From assembly GCA_905250115.1 (NCBI GenBank), contig CAJNOI010000007.1, positions 855,796 to 919,795 of the forward strand: a stretch of 64,000 nucleotides of DNA. The letters are read 5' to 3'. This document shows, one piece after another, positions 36,984 to 47,197 of the stretch; position 1 is the first letter of the stretch; each line of letters opens with the position of its first letter. The position numbers were made by a program, and so were the translations under genes. The notes beneath the pieces were generated by a model. It did not search any database. It had not been told where the DNA came from and worked only from the letters and a program-made list of their open reading frames with translations. The stretch is from Adineta steineri (lineage: Eukaryota; Rotifera; Eurotatoria; Adinetida; Adinetidae).

Positions 36984-37900
36984 ATGCAAACAGGCAAAGT
37001 TATCGATCATATTGTTAAATGGTTAAAAGATTATGCAACACATCATGCAGGTGTTAAAGGTTTTACTGTTGGAATTTCTAATGGTATTGATTCATCAGTT
37101 GTATCAGCATTATGTGCTCGTACTGGTTTACCTGTACTTGCCATTGAATTACCTATTAATCTATCGAAATCAAAAGAAAAATCAAAATCAATTCATATAG
37201 AATGGTTAAAAAAGACCTATGGTAATGATCAAATACGATCATTAAATGTTAATTTAACAGATGCTTATCATAAATTAAAAGAAACATGTACAGAATTACA
37301 ATCCAATGATAAAAGTGAATTAGCTTTGGCTAATGTTCAATCTCGAATACGAATGGTAAAAGAAAAATATTTCTTTTTTCTTGATTTTATAGGTTTTATT
37401 TTTTTCGTAAAGATTACTCTTTATTATTTTGCACAAATTAATGGATATCTTGTAACTGGTACTGGAAATAAAGTTGAAGATTTTGGTATTGGTTTCTTTA
37501 CAAAATATGGTACATTTATTTTTCATTTTATTTAAAATATAGAATAAATTTTTTTCCCCATTAACTAGGAGATGGCGGAGTAGATATTAGTCCAATTGGT
37601 GATTTACTTAAATCAGAAGTTCGTGCAATAGCTCGAGAATTAGATATAGATCGATCGATTATTGATGCTCCACCAACAGATGGTCTTTTTGGTGATATGC
37701 GAACAGATGAAACTCAAATAGGTGCTACATATGATGAATTGGAATGGGCTATGAAACAACAAGATAATAATGATAAACAAATGAATGAAAGACAGAAAAA
37801 AGTGATGGAGATTTATTTAAAACGACATCAAGCAAATAAACATAAAATGAAAGAAATTCCTGTTTGTATTATACCAAAAGAATTAAAACAATCAAAATAA
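36984..37900 (+). CDS. nadE: Ammonia-dependent NAD+ synthetase (NadE), bacterial type
   Basis: Exons 36984-37355, 37413-37509 and 37569-37900 give 266 residues, the usual size of stand-alone NadE. The P-loop region reads FTVGISNGIDSSVVSAL, in which the usual SGGIDS is SNGIDS. Further NadE landmarks are ANVQSRIRM|ITLYYFAQ, LVTGTGNKVEDFGIGFFTKY, GDGGVDISPIGDLLKSEVRA and APPTDGLFGDMRTDETQIGA. The enzyme adenylates deamido-NAD with ATP and amidates it with ammonia. Animals normally use NADSYN1, which carries an N-terminal glutaminase domain; none is present or upstream here. I therefore infer horizontal gain from bacteria, with two short host-style introns since acquired. The final 60 residues are Lys/Gln-rich (KQQDNNDKQMNERQKKVMEI) and include the family's C-terminal helix. 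Confidence 0.92.
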
Positions 37901-38824
37901 AAACTTAATTTCAATATTTATTTATACAAGCACAAATCATTATAATAATATAATACAAAATTCAATTTTTTCATAGTTTTAATCATTTTATTATATTTTA
38001 TATTGTGATATATATATGTGAATATTATTTTATTTCAATTTATTTTTTAACCTTCAAATCAAGCGATAAAATATTTAATGAGAAGAAAAATAGAAATAAA
38101 TGACTTTGATGTTTTTTTTATGAACACAGGTATATCTGTTATTACGAGAGGATTTTGAAATTTGAATCAGCAAAATACTTTATCGGGAACGATACGTAAA
38201 GTATAACGTGTTCTTTTTACCAAGGTAAGTTTCAGAAACATATTGTTTTTGTCATTTTCTTTTCTATCATACAGATATCTAACCGTTCACAAGAATAGAA
38301 TGACAAAAATAATTTTCTGATGTATTTATCGGGTAGAACCAGTGAACAAATATATTGACAAAATAATTATTGATGAATTTATTAATTTTTTTAGATAGAA
38401 ATAAATCTTCCAGAAAGTAAAACAACTGAAAAAACATGAAATTTACAAATAAACATAGTCAAAACTATTTCACATTGTAAAAGAAGCAGAAGATAATTTA
38501 TCAAAATATTATAAAATGGAATATATTCGTGACTTCTTTTGTGTTTAACTTAGTTGTGTTATTAACAAATCAATAATTGATATCTATTATTGATGAGCAG
38601 ACTTGTAAGAAGAGACTGTAATGCACTTTAGATGATATATAAAATGCATTATCTATTTGTTTGTTTTTTTGTAAATTTTGACGATAATGATCAGAATATA
38701 CGATTAATGACAAACCATTTTGAGCGTGTAGGTGTGAGTAATACTGGTTACTCTACTTCTATCCACACCAAACTAGTCCACACTCACAGAAAAAAAAAAT
38801 TTAAATGAGTTTTAGTTGTTACTC
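37901..38824. other. Intergenic, no gene seen
   Basis: About 900 bases of AT-rich sequence after nadE. I see no gene; a loose inverted similarity (GTGTGAGTAATACTGG at about 38731 against ACTAGTCCACACTCAC at about 38773) lies just before the palindrome. Confidence 0.45.
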
Positions 38825-39454
38825 ACGAGGGAAGGCCACCAATTGTCCCCTCGCTTTTGGACTGAAACTCAGTTGACAATAGGTAATGGAGTGTGCTGAT
38901 TCCGAATATCACAATGATTTTTGCCCGCTTTCGATTTACAGACCCGTTTTCTAAAGAACTTGGTTGTTCAACTGAAAAACCATTTTCACTAAAAAATTGT
39001 TTTGACTTGTCCAAATGGAGAAACACATCATCAAACCTATTGAAAGCGATTTTGCCAGGTTCTAAGCCAGGTTTTGAGCGAGTTGTCTGCGTCTAAAACT
39101 TTAAAAAAAGAGACAAAAACTGCCAACATTCTTACACAACTTATGAAAAAACTACTTTTTTCCTTGTGTTCTTTTTTAAGTTTTAGACGCAGACAACTCG
39201 CTCAAAACCTGGCTTAGAACCTGGCAAAATCGCTTTCAATAGGTTTGATGATGTGTTTCTCCATTTGGACAAGTCAAAACAATTTTTTAGTGAAAATGGT
39301 TTTTCAGTTGAACAACCAAGTTCTTTAGAAAACGGGTCTGTAAATCGAAAGCGGGCAAAAATCATTGTGATATTCGGAATCAGCACACTCCATTACCTAT
39401 TGTCAACTGAGTTTCAGTCCAGAAGCGAGGGAACAGTTGGTGGCTTTGCCTCGT
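38825..39454. repeat. 630-bp near-perfect palindrome with coding-like arms
   Basis: Left arm 38825-39110 and right arm 39171-39454 are inverted copies with a spacer of 60 bases. The inner 200 bases of each arm encode an identical 67-residue frame in opposite directions, so the two arms differ only near their outer ends. Reading outward from the spacer each arm is open for about 90 codons, with balanced composition: TQTTRSKPGLEPGKIAFNRF, then FLHLDKSKQFFSENGFSVEQ and KRAKIIVIFGISTLHYLLST. I do not recognise the peptide. It could be a foldback transposon that captured a gene piece, or a young inverted duplication. A transcript across it would form a long double-stranded RNA. Confidence 0.9.
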
Positions 39455-39817
39455 CAGATTAATTTGCTGCGCAAATTGTCATTCACATATATAAAGTATA
39501 ATTTATAAACTACTGATAACGATAATGGTTCAACAAAAAAATCTTTGTCAGCAATAGGGTTGATTAGTAAAAAGTTTTAGTTGAACATTTGCTACTAGCA
39601 TACATGCGTAAATACCATAATTTTAATGCGTATGTGTACGTTCATCTAGTGCTAATTTATGATATTATAAAAAAGTCAGGACTCCGTTCACAAAGTGGCG
39701 GAACAAATTAATTGATTCAACGTATTTTTTTTTGAGATAAAGAAAAAAAATTATAATGTGCGAATAGAAATGAATAAATAGTGTCTACTTTGTTCATTTT
39801 ACTCAACAGTTAAAACA

Positions 39818-42800
39818 ATGATGTTTTTCATCAGTTTAATCTATTTTATACTCTTACCTTCGATAAATCCTCAACTTCAAATCAATCTTCATTTAACCGA
39901 TTGGACAAATTATAATGAAATAAATGTTGATTTGCAACATGATTGCCTTCATGTTCCTACTCATTTAAATGAAGATTATATTGAATATCATCAAATCATT
40001 TCATATTGTATGGGTGAATGGCCTTCAAATTGGAACATAGAAGAAAACAGTTTTCATCAAAAATACAGTTTTTCTCAACTTAAAATGCTTAATATTACTA
40101 GTCAACAGTTATATCTTTGGTCAGCTCCTATGGATATTGTTGAAGAATATGAATCCTATTTGAATCAAAGTTTAATTTCAAATCAATCAACATCAGTAAT
40201 GGCAATAAAGTTATTCTACAATTGTACACAACCAAGATTTGGGCCTGTATGTCAATATTCATTAGATATTTCAACTTCTTCTTTTCCTTCATCACTCAGA
40301 GAAATTATTCATGACTTTTACCTGCCGGTATATAAACCAACAACTTGGACATGTTATACTCATTTAGAATGTGATCGTGGTACAAGTACAGCTTGTCTTG
40401 ATTGGGCTGAAATTTGTGATGATCATATCAATTGTCTTAATGACGGAATTGATGAGAAACATTGCTGGGTACTTGAAATTAATGAATGTGAAGAAAATGA
40501 ATATCGATGTAAAAATGGACAGTGTATACCGAACAAATTTGTTGGCGAAGGTTCAAAATCTGTCGATTGTATTGATAAAAGTGATGAAGACGAAATATTG
40601 TCCGGTGCTACTCGTTATCTTTCACATGAACCGATAATTAGAATCGAAGATATTATATGCAACAAAGATATCCACCTGGAGCGGACTATCTATTTTACAA
40701 CTTCATGTGTACGTAGTCGACATGATCTTATTTTAGAAGACATGTTTTTGAACAAACCAAATTCAACATCTGACGAATGTTGGTTTGCATTCAGATGCTT
40801 TTTTCGTATTCCTAATGCATTAGATCCAATGTGTAAGACTATTTTTATCAATAGAACATGTCAAGAAATTATCAATGAAACATGTCCCGATATATTGTTC
40901 ATTCCAAATGCTCCATTGCTCTTTGGACACATTTATTTCGCTTACACGAAAGAAGCTGCAGTACAGACACTTGTTTCATCACTTCCACCGCAGTATGTAT
41001 GTTATAATGATCAATTATGCGATGGATTTTACACAAATAGAACATTATTAACGTTTGATAATCTAACATGTCGCCGTCCTCAAGATTTTCCATTCAGATT
41101 TTCTGCTATTGCAAGAGGCAATTGGTTAAATACATATGTTAAACCTGCTCACAAAGAATTGTATAAATGCAATACAATTATTCAGAATATGTCCGCAGTT
41201 TGTGACAATTCAAGGATGTATCGATGTATTAACTCGTCTAAATGTATTTCAAAAGATCGTATGGATGATGGTTTCATAGATTGCGATTACGGAGATGATG
41301 AAGATCCAAGTGTGGTCTATGATATTTGTGTAAACAATGAATCTAAAACGTTTTTCAAATGTACAACAACAGCTAAATGTATTTATTATCGAAAAGTAAA
41401 CGATGGTTTATGTCAATGTGGACGTAATGAATATGGTTTGTGTGATGACGAAGATGCAGAATGTCAAGCAGTTGGAACACATTTATCATTTCCAACTGTT
41501 TGTGATGGTTTTACCGACCTTTTTCCTGTTAATATCGATGGACGAAATGAAACAGATGAAACTGAATGTGAACTATGGCAGTGTAATAATACGTATACTC
41601 GATGCGACGGCATTTGGAATTGTTTTAATGGAGCTGACGAAGTTCATTGTAATACATCGGTATCATTCAGTTGCCCATCCAATCATCATATATGTATTTC
41701 GCCTATTACGAATCAACTTACATGTTTACCCCTTGCCAAAGCGAACAATGGAATTATCGACTGTTTAGGCGCTACCGATGAGCCAAAATTATGTCGATCA
41801 ACCGGTTATGCTCCGAGCGGAAATAAGTTTTACTGTTTGAATGATAACTCGTCACCTTGTGAAATATCTACATCTCTTTGTAACGGTAGCAAAAACTGTC
41901 TCAGCGCAAACGACTATAAACCTTTGTGTTCTTTAACACGAAATTTTTCCATCGATTTTTCTATTTGTTATGCTGACAGCCGTTCTGATGTCCAAAATTT
42001 TTTTTGTGAACACGTGGTTCTTGAGCATAACAGAAAACCTGTGCATTTTACACTGGATGCAACAGAATTCAACAAAGACAAAAACGCAAAAGTAGACTAT
42101 CCACTTTTCATTAGACCTATTTGTGAACGCATACGTGTTGAGCATAAAAGACCAGTTGCACATTTTCCACTGGATACAATCAAATTAAACAAAGACATAA
42201 ACACAATACGCTCAATTCCACCTGACATGAAATCTATTGTTTATCATGAGCAATACCGTTGTCATCGTGGTCTGCCTTTGCGTATTTGGCTAAATCAAGA
42301 GAAGAACTTGACTAATACCACCTGTCTTTGTCCACCAAGTTTTTATGGTAACATTTGTCAATACCAAAACCAACGAGTTAGTCTAACTATGAGATTTCAA
42401 GCATATTCGGATTCTCGACGAACATTATTCGCTCTTGTGATTACACTTATCGATGATAGTGACAAACGGATTACTCATTCACATGAACAACTCACTTATT
42501 TGTACGTTCGAGATTGTCAAAAGAAATTTAACGTTTATCTACTTTATTCTACTCGACCAAAAAATGTGACACAAAATTATTCGATACATATTGACATCTA
42601 TGAAAAGTCCTCATTAACTTATCGAGGAAGTTTATTAATACCAATTAAATTTCCTTTTTTACCTGTACATCGTATTGCTGTTCATCTTTATATTCCACGT
42701 ATAAATGACGATATTCAAAGTTGTACAAATCAAACATGTGTACATGGTCAATGTACGATTTATTCAGAAGATTCAAAAGGCACTGCATTTTGTCATTGTA

Positions 42801-44695
42801 ACAAAGGGTGGTCTGGAAAACACTGTACTATACCATATACTTGTAAATGCTCACCTGACTCATTATGTGCTGGTTTATTAGCAAATAATCGATCTCTTTG
42901 TGTTTGTCCTATAAACAAATTTGGTCCTCGATGTTTATTTAATCATACAGTTTGTCAATCTAATCAAAATAATATATGTTATAATGGTGGCAAATGTATA
43001 CCTATTGATGAATATATGCAAAGAGAAGATAAGAAATTCTTTTGTATGTGTCCGAAAGGTTTTACTGGGGGACGATGTGAAATACCTGATAACAAAATGA
43101 TACTATCATTTCACAAACAAATTCAAGTACCACAAACATTGATCGTTCATTTTATTAAAATCAACAACGATAGTTCTCCTAAGAACAGCAGTACTCTGAG
43201 TAGAATTCCTGTTCATCAAAAGGCAGCTATTATTTATTGGACAAATGAATTTCATATTGCTTTTGCTCAACTTTCTGATAAAGATTTTTATTTAATTACT
43301 GTTCAAAAAATAAACAATTTACCATCAATATTTGAAAAAACAATTAATCCATCGAATCGTTGTGAACATATAAGTAAAGTATTGAAAGAAACGATTGTTC
43401 GATTACATCCTATTCGTCGTATTAAATATTATCATGTGCCATGTAATGAAACATCATCTTTACCTTGTTTTTTTGATGATGTTCATTTTTGTTTATGCAC
43501 TGATTTTAATCATCAACGGATCGCCAATTGCTTTGAATTTAATTACACGAAAAAACTTGATTGTTTCGGTGGAAGCAACTGTAAAAATGGTGCACAATGT
43601 TTACAAGATAGTGGCGAATGTCCACAAACATCAATGTGTGTTTGTCCTCAATGTTACTATGGAACACAATGCCAGTTTAAGTCAACTGCATTTCGTCTTT
43701 CACTTGATGCCATATTAGGTTATCATATTTTACCACATATTATGCTTATACAACAACCAACTATAGTCCAATTCAGTTTGGCATTAACTATAATTATGAC
43801 TATAGCAGGATTTATTGATGGTATTCTATCGGTGATGACATTTAAAGATCAAGAACTTCGAAGTATAGGCTGTGGTGTTTATCTATTAGGATCGGCAATT
43901 ACAACACTATTTACTATGAGTATGTTTGCATTAAAATTTTCAATACTCATTATTACACAAATGTCATACACTACAAATCGATCATTCCTAAATTTTCAAT
44001 GTATTTCAATTGATTTCTTGTTACGAATTAGTCTTTATATGGATCAATGGTTGAATGCATGTGTAGCTATAGATAGAGCAATTACTGCTGTGAAAGGAAC
44101 TAGTTTTAATAAGAAAACAAGTAAAAGATTGGCTCGATATGTAATATTAGCTCTTATAGTATTCATAATTAGCACAACTATATATGATCCATTCTATCGG
44201 GATCTATTGTATGAAAATAGTAATGATGATGATGATGGTGAAAAACGAATTTGGTGTATTGCTAGTTATTCCTCTGGTGTTCAGGTTCACGATTCCTTCG
44301 TTAATATATTTCATTTTATTGCTCCATTTTTTATTAATTTAATATCAGCAATAATCATTATTCGAACGACTATTGTTTTACAAGTTAATATTAACCGTCA
44401 TGAAAGTTATCGGAAAATTTTATTAGCACAACTTCGACACCATGGCCATCTTTTATATGGATCTGTTTTCTTAGTTATCCTTGCAATACCACGTATAATC
44501 ATTTCTCTTCTTTCAAATTGTATGGAAACAATAAATGATCCTTGGATATATATCATTGGATATTTCATTTCATTTATCCCATCTACACTTACTTTTATTT
44601 TATTTATATTACCATCAAAAAATTATAAAGGAGTATTTCGGAAAACAATTCAACAATATTTAACAACAATAAAGAGACATTTACATATCGCTTAG
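39818..44695 (+). CDS. LDLa/EGF-repeat seven-helix receptor (GPCR-like), intronless
   Basis: One exon of 1625 residues. Residues 1-19 are a signal peptide (MMFFISLIYFILLPSINPQ). The long extracellular part has several LDL-receptor class A modules (CLDWAEICDDHINCLNDGID; CKNGQCIPNKF...CIDKSDED; RCDGIWNCFNGADEVHC) and then at least four EGF-like modules (VHGQCTIYSED...CHCNKGWSGKHC; NICYNGGKCIP...MCPKGFTGGRC; NCKNGAQCLQ...CPQCYYGTQC). From about residue 1320 there are seven hydrophobic segments, among them FSLALTIIMTIAGFIDGILS, VILALIVFIISTTIYDPFY and WIYIIGYFISFIPSTLTFIL. An IDRA motif at the end of TM3 stands in for the DRY of rhodopsin-type receptors. Many N-glycosylation sites are present. 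This architecture, with an intronless reading frame, is typical of large rotifer receptor families. Ligand unknown. An acceptor (CTCAACAG) precedes the ATG by eight bases. Confidence 0.88.
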   Translation: MMFFISLIYFILLPSINPQLQINLHLTDWTNYNEINVDLQHDCLHVPTHLNEDYIEYHQIISYCMGEWPSNWNIEENSFHQKYSFSQLKMLNITSQQLYLWSAPMDIVEEYESYLNQSLISNQSTSVMAIKLFYNCTQPRFGPVCQYSLDISTSSFPSSLREIIHDFYLPVYKPTTWTCYTHLECDRGTSTACLDWAEICDDHINCLNDGIDEKHCWVLEINECEENEYRCKNGQCIPNKFVGEGSKSVDCIDKSDEDEILSGATRYLSHEPIIRIEDIICNKDIHLERTIYFTTSCVRSRHDLILEDMFLNKPNSTSDECWFAFRCFFRIPNALDPMCKTIFINRTCQEIINETCPDILFIPNAPLLFGHIYFAYTKEAAVQTLVSSLPPQYVCYNDQLCDGFYTNRTLLTFDNLTCRRPQDFPFRFSAIARGNWLNTYVKPAHKELYKCNTIIQNMSAVCDNSRMYRCINSSKCISKDRMDDGFIDCDYGDDEDPSVVYDICVNNESKTFFKCTTTAKCIYYRKVNDGLCQCGRNEYGLCDDEDAECQAVGTHLSFPTVCDGFTDLFPVNIDGRNETDETECELWQCNNTYTRCDGIWNCFNGADEVHCNTSVSFSCPSNHHICISPITNQLTCLPLAKANNGIIDCLGATDEPKLCRSTGYAPSGNKFYCLNDNSSPCEISTSLCNGSKNCLSANDYKPLCSLTRNFSIDFSICYADSRSDVQNFFCEHVVLEHNRKPVHFTLDATEFNKDKNAKVDYPLFIRPICERIRVEHKRPVAHFPLDTIKLNKDINTIRSIPPDMKSIVYHEQYRCHRGLPLRIWLNQEKNLTNTTCLCPPSFYGNICQYQNQRVSLTMRFQAYSDSRRTLFALVITLIDDSDKRITHSHEQLTYLYVRDCQKKFNVYLLYSTRPKNVTQNYSIHIDIYEKSSLTYRGSLLIPIKFPFLPVHRIAVHLYIPRINDDIQSCTNQTCVHGQCTIYSEDSKGTAFCHCNKGWSGKHCTIPYTCKCSPDSLCAGLLANNRSLCVCPINKFGPRCLFNHTVCQSNQNNICYNGGKCIPIDEYMQREDKKFFCMCPKGFTGGRCEIPDNKMILSFHKQIQVPQTLIVHFIKINNDSSPKNSSTLSRIPVHQKAAIIYWTNEFHIAFAQLSDKDFYLITVQKINNLPSIFEKTINPSNRCEHISKVLKETIVRLHPIRRIKYYHVPCNETSSLPCFFDDVHFCLCTDFNHQRIANCFEFNYTKKLDCFGGSNCKNGAQCLQDSGECPQTSMCVCPQCYYGTQCQFKSTAFRLSLDAILGYHILPHIMLIQQPTIVQFSLALTIIMTIAGFIDGILSVMTFKDQELRSIGCGVYLLGSAITTLFTMSMFALKFSILIITQMSYTTNRSFLNFQCISIDFLLRISLYMDQWLNACVAIDRAITAVKGTSFNKKTSKRLARYVILALIVFIISTTIYDPFYRDLLYENSNDDDDGEKRIWCIASYSSGVQVHDSFVNIFHFIAPFFINLISAIIIIRTTIVLQVNINRHESYRKILLAQLRHHGHLLYGSVFLVILAIPRIIISLLSNCMETINDPWIYIIGYFISFIPSTLTFILFILPSKNYKGVFRKTIQQYLTTIKRHLHIA

Positions 44696-46708
44696 TAAAA
44701 GTCAAACAAATAACTTAAAATAATTATATGCTTGGTGTGAAAGTTGTGCTTTGACAAATTGACGCATGAGATTACACGTTCGCTTTTGTAATACAATGTA
44801 TAATATTTTGTCTAATAGCTTTTTTAGAACTATCAATCGATTGCGTCAATGTAAAATAATAATTATGCTGCTTCAACATTATAGCGCGACGAATAATTCG
44901 CTATTATCTCTGCTTCAATCTTTTAAGCTTTTTTATGTCAGTTGAAATAAATTTTATAGTACAAAATTCATTTGGTAATGATAAAAGCTTTGAAACATAT
45001 TTATTCTTTGAGCTACAGAATTCGCATGGTATATAATCATATACATATGAAAACTATAACACTTGACATCTTGAGGGTGTTGATATTGCTGCTTTTTAAA
45101 CAGGCTAGTCAAAACAATCTGCCATCAGCTATACTTTTTGAAGTACACGTAACACTTGGATTTCAATCCGAGGTTTCCACATTTATTTAATAAAAAAAGT
45201 TGTGTACTCTTATTCTTGCAAGGAAACTTTCCGAATTGTTCAAATCGTTAAGAGCCTATCTTTTGATTATATATAAATCTTGACAAAGTATGAAGGCGCA
45301 ACAAAGTTCAGTTGTTTATGGAAATATCGAGTATTTGGATAAAATAATTGAAAATTCGATATCTCAGGAATAAAGGCTCGAATTATTTTCTAATTTTTCA
45401 TACTTCACTATGGCCTATTTATGATTCTACACTCACACCTTCAGAAGTCGTGAGAATGAAATCATAAATGTGCGTTATTTTTATTAAAATAAAATTCATT
45501 GTCATTAGTTATATTTAATTGATCTCTTAAAAACTTTTGTCGAAGAGTATCACTTGGATTATCCTCATCTAATGTTTATAAAAGTTTTCTTTCTCTAAAA
45601 TTGATACCATGTATCAAAATCATCATCTTCAAGACTTATTTTACAACTTTACCCATATAATTTGTAAACCATTCAAGTAATTTCTCTCTTGTTATGGAAA
45701 GATTGATTTTCATTTTATAGTGAATACTTGATGTAGCTTAAAAAAATAAAAATCTTGATCTTTGAATACTGATGAGGTTATTTATTCACTACTATGCATA
45801 CCTTCACCATTATCATCACGTTTAACGGATGATATTATTATTTCATTAGAACTTCATCAATTTAATACACATGAGAAAGTTTTAGTTGATTGTTAATAAA
45901 AAAATATAGAATAATAATATAAATCAGTAGTGAATGAGATTTTAAAAAAATTAATTAATTTCGTTGATGATGGCTTTATTAGTTGCTTTATAATTCCAAT
46001 AAGAATTAAGTTGATCAAATATTTCTATTTTTAATTTCTTTCGGCATTCGATATTGAAATACTTTTAAGAAGAAAATGTAGCAACTACATTTTATATACT
46101 ATTCATCACCTTACTTTTTATTTCATGTCATGTAAATATGCAACATACTCTTAACGATACCAATCTTTTTCACTTATTCTATCATAAGAAAATCAAATAG
46201 AATATTTTTCAGTAAAATATTCATCGAGTTATTATGACATTGAATTTATTGGTATATGATAATAATACAATCTGTGATACCACCACTAATAACCACAAGT
46301 TATGGTACAACTGCAGAGAGTCACTATCATCGAAATGCTACCTTAGAACGTTACATGGGGACGTCGTGAAGTAATACTCCAAAGCAAATAGGTGATGGTG
46401 ATGAAGGTGTGAAATATATCAACGGTAATTACCCGTGTTTCAACAGCAATGAATCACTGACTGCATGACGATTTCTAGTTAACATTCAATATCGTCACAG
46501 TATAATAAACTTTAAATTATAAAAAAAAAAGATATTTTTATGTAGATAACAGATATCATCGTGTTGAGTATTAGCATAATATAAAGAATTGAATTGAATA
46601 AAACTAAATCTAATTTTATTTCATAAACAAACATAAATTAACAAACGTTAACTTTGTACATTTATCTGCGATATAATGATACATAACACAAAAAAAAACA
46701 ATTTTTTA
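44696..46708. other. Intergenic with decayed coding traces
   Basis: About 2 kb downstream of the receptor gene. Apart from the patch listed separately (45480-45960), a 47-codon open frame near 46234-46377 (plus) has balanced composition but no recognisable motif. The rest is AT-rich with no gene. Confidence 0.45.
45480..45960 (-). pseudogene. Decayed gene fragment of unknown family
   Basis: The minus strand shows several short stretches with gene-like codon use that are not in one frame, for example INLSITREKLLEWFTNYM, EDDDFDTWYQF and DNPSDTLRQKFLRDQLNI. No splice sites join them convincingly. On the plus strand a short open frame (DEVIYSLLCIPSPLSSRL...) overlaps part of the region. The source gene is not recognised. 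I read it as the remains of a host gene, but an element origin cannot be excluded. Confidence 0.35.
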
Positions 46709-47197
46709 TTAACTATTAGTACCATTATTTAAATTAAAAACTTCTGTTATTGACATATTTGAAAGACCATAATCATCGGAATTTTTTAGTAATACTTTAT
46801 TAATTGAATTTACATATAAATTGTTCTTTACGATATTTTCTAAGTTATTTTTATATGATTGAAGTTGAAAAAATTGAGCTTCTAAACGTGATCCTTTATC
46901 GTTTAATTCTTGATCTTTTTTATAAAGCATCTCTTGTAATAAGTTTTGATTTTCATTTAATCGTCGTATTGTCATTCGATTTTTATCACGTCGTTTCTCA
47001 CGTTTGAAATTTTCTGAACTTAATATTAATATATGTTTCGATCGATGACTAGATAAATTTGTTTTTTGATACGATTGTTTTTCAATTGGTTCATATTTAC
47101 ATTCTTCAATTACCATTGAAGATGAACTATTTTCATTTGATAATGATGAAGTTAAATAATCATCGGAATATAAATATGAAATATCGTTCTTAACCAT
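46709..47197 (-). CDS. Divergent bZIP transcription factor-like protein
   Basis: A single exon of 162 residues. A basic region KREKRRDKNRMTIRRLNENQ is followed by five leucines spaced exactly seven apart (LYKKDQE-LNDKGSR-LEAQFFQ-LQSYKNN-L), which is a leucine zipper. The invariant bZIP asparagine (in KNR) lies 18 residues before the first zipper leucine, the canonical spacing. The arginine normally found eight residues after that Asn is Asn here. The layout resembles ATF3/JDP2/BATF-type factors. The N-terminus is Ser-rich and acidic, as in an activation region. Sequence-specific DNA binding is plausible, but the altered basic region may change or weaken it. No splice acceptor is seen next to the ATG. 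Confidence 0.65.
   Translation of the reverse strand: MVKNDISYLYSDDYLTSSLSNENSSSSMVIEECKYEPIEKQSYQKTNLSSHRSKHILILSSENFKREKRRDKNRMTIRRLNENQNLLQEMLYKKDQELNDKGSRLEAQFFQLQSYKNNLENIVKNNLYVNSINKVLLKNSDDYGLSNMSITEVFNLNNGTNS

Noticed and set aside
37356-37412. Uninterrupted frame through the first nadE intron, which would insert 19 residues
   Set aside because: Has a clear GT donor and AG acceptor, and removing it restores the NadE pattern RIRM|ITLYYFAQ; the inserted residues are low-complexity Phe/Ile.
38720-38790. Possible telomere-like GTGTGAG/CTCACAC repeat
   Set aside because: Only one imperfect pair, no tandem array.
40371-43718. Several frames of 60-120 codons on both strands inside the receptor gene
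   Set aside because: Shadows of the 1625-residue frame.
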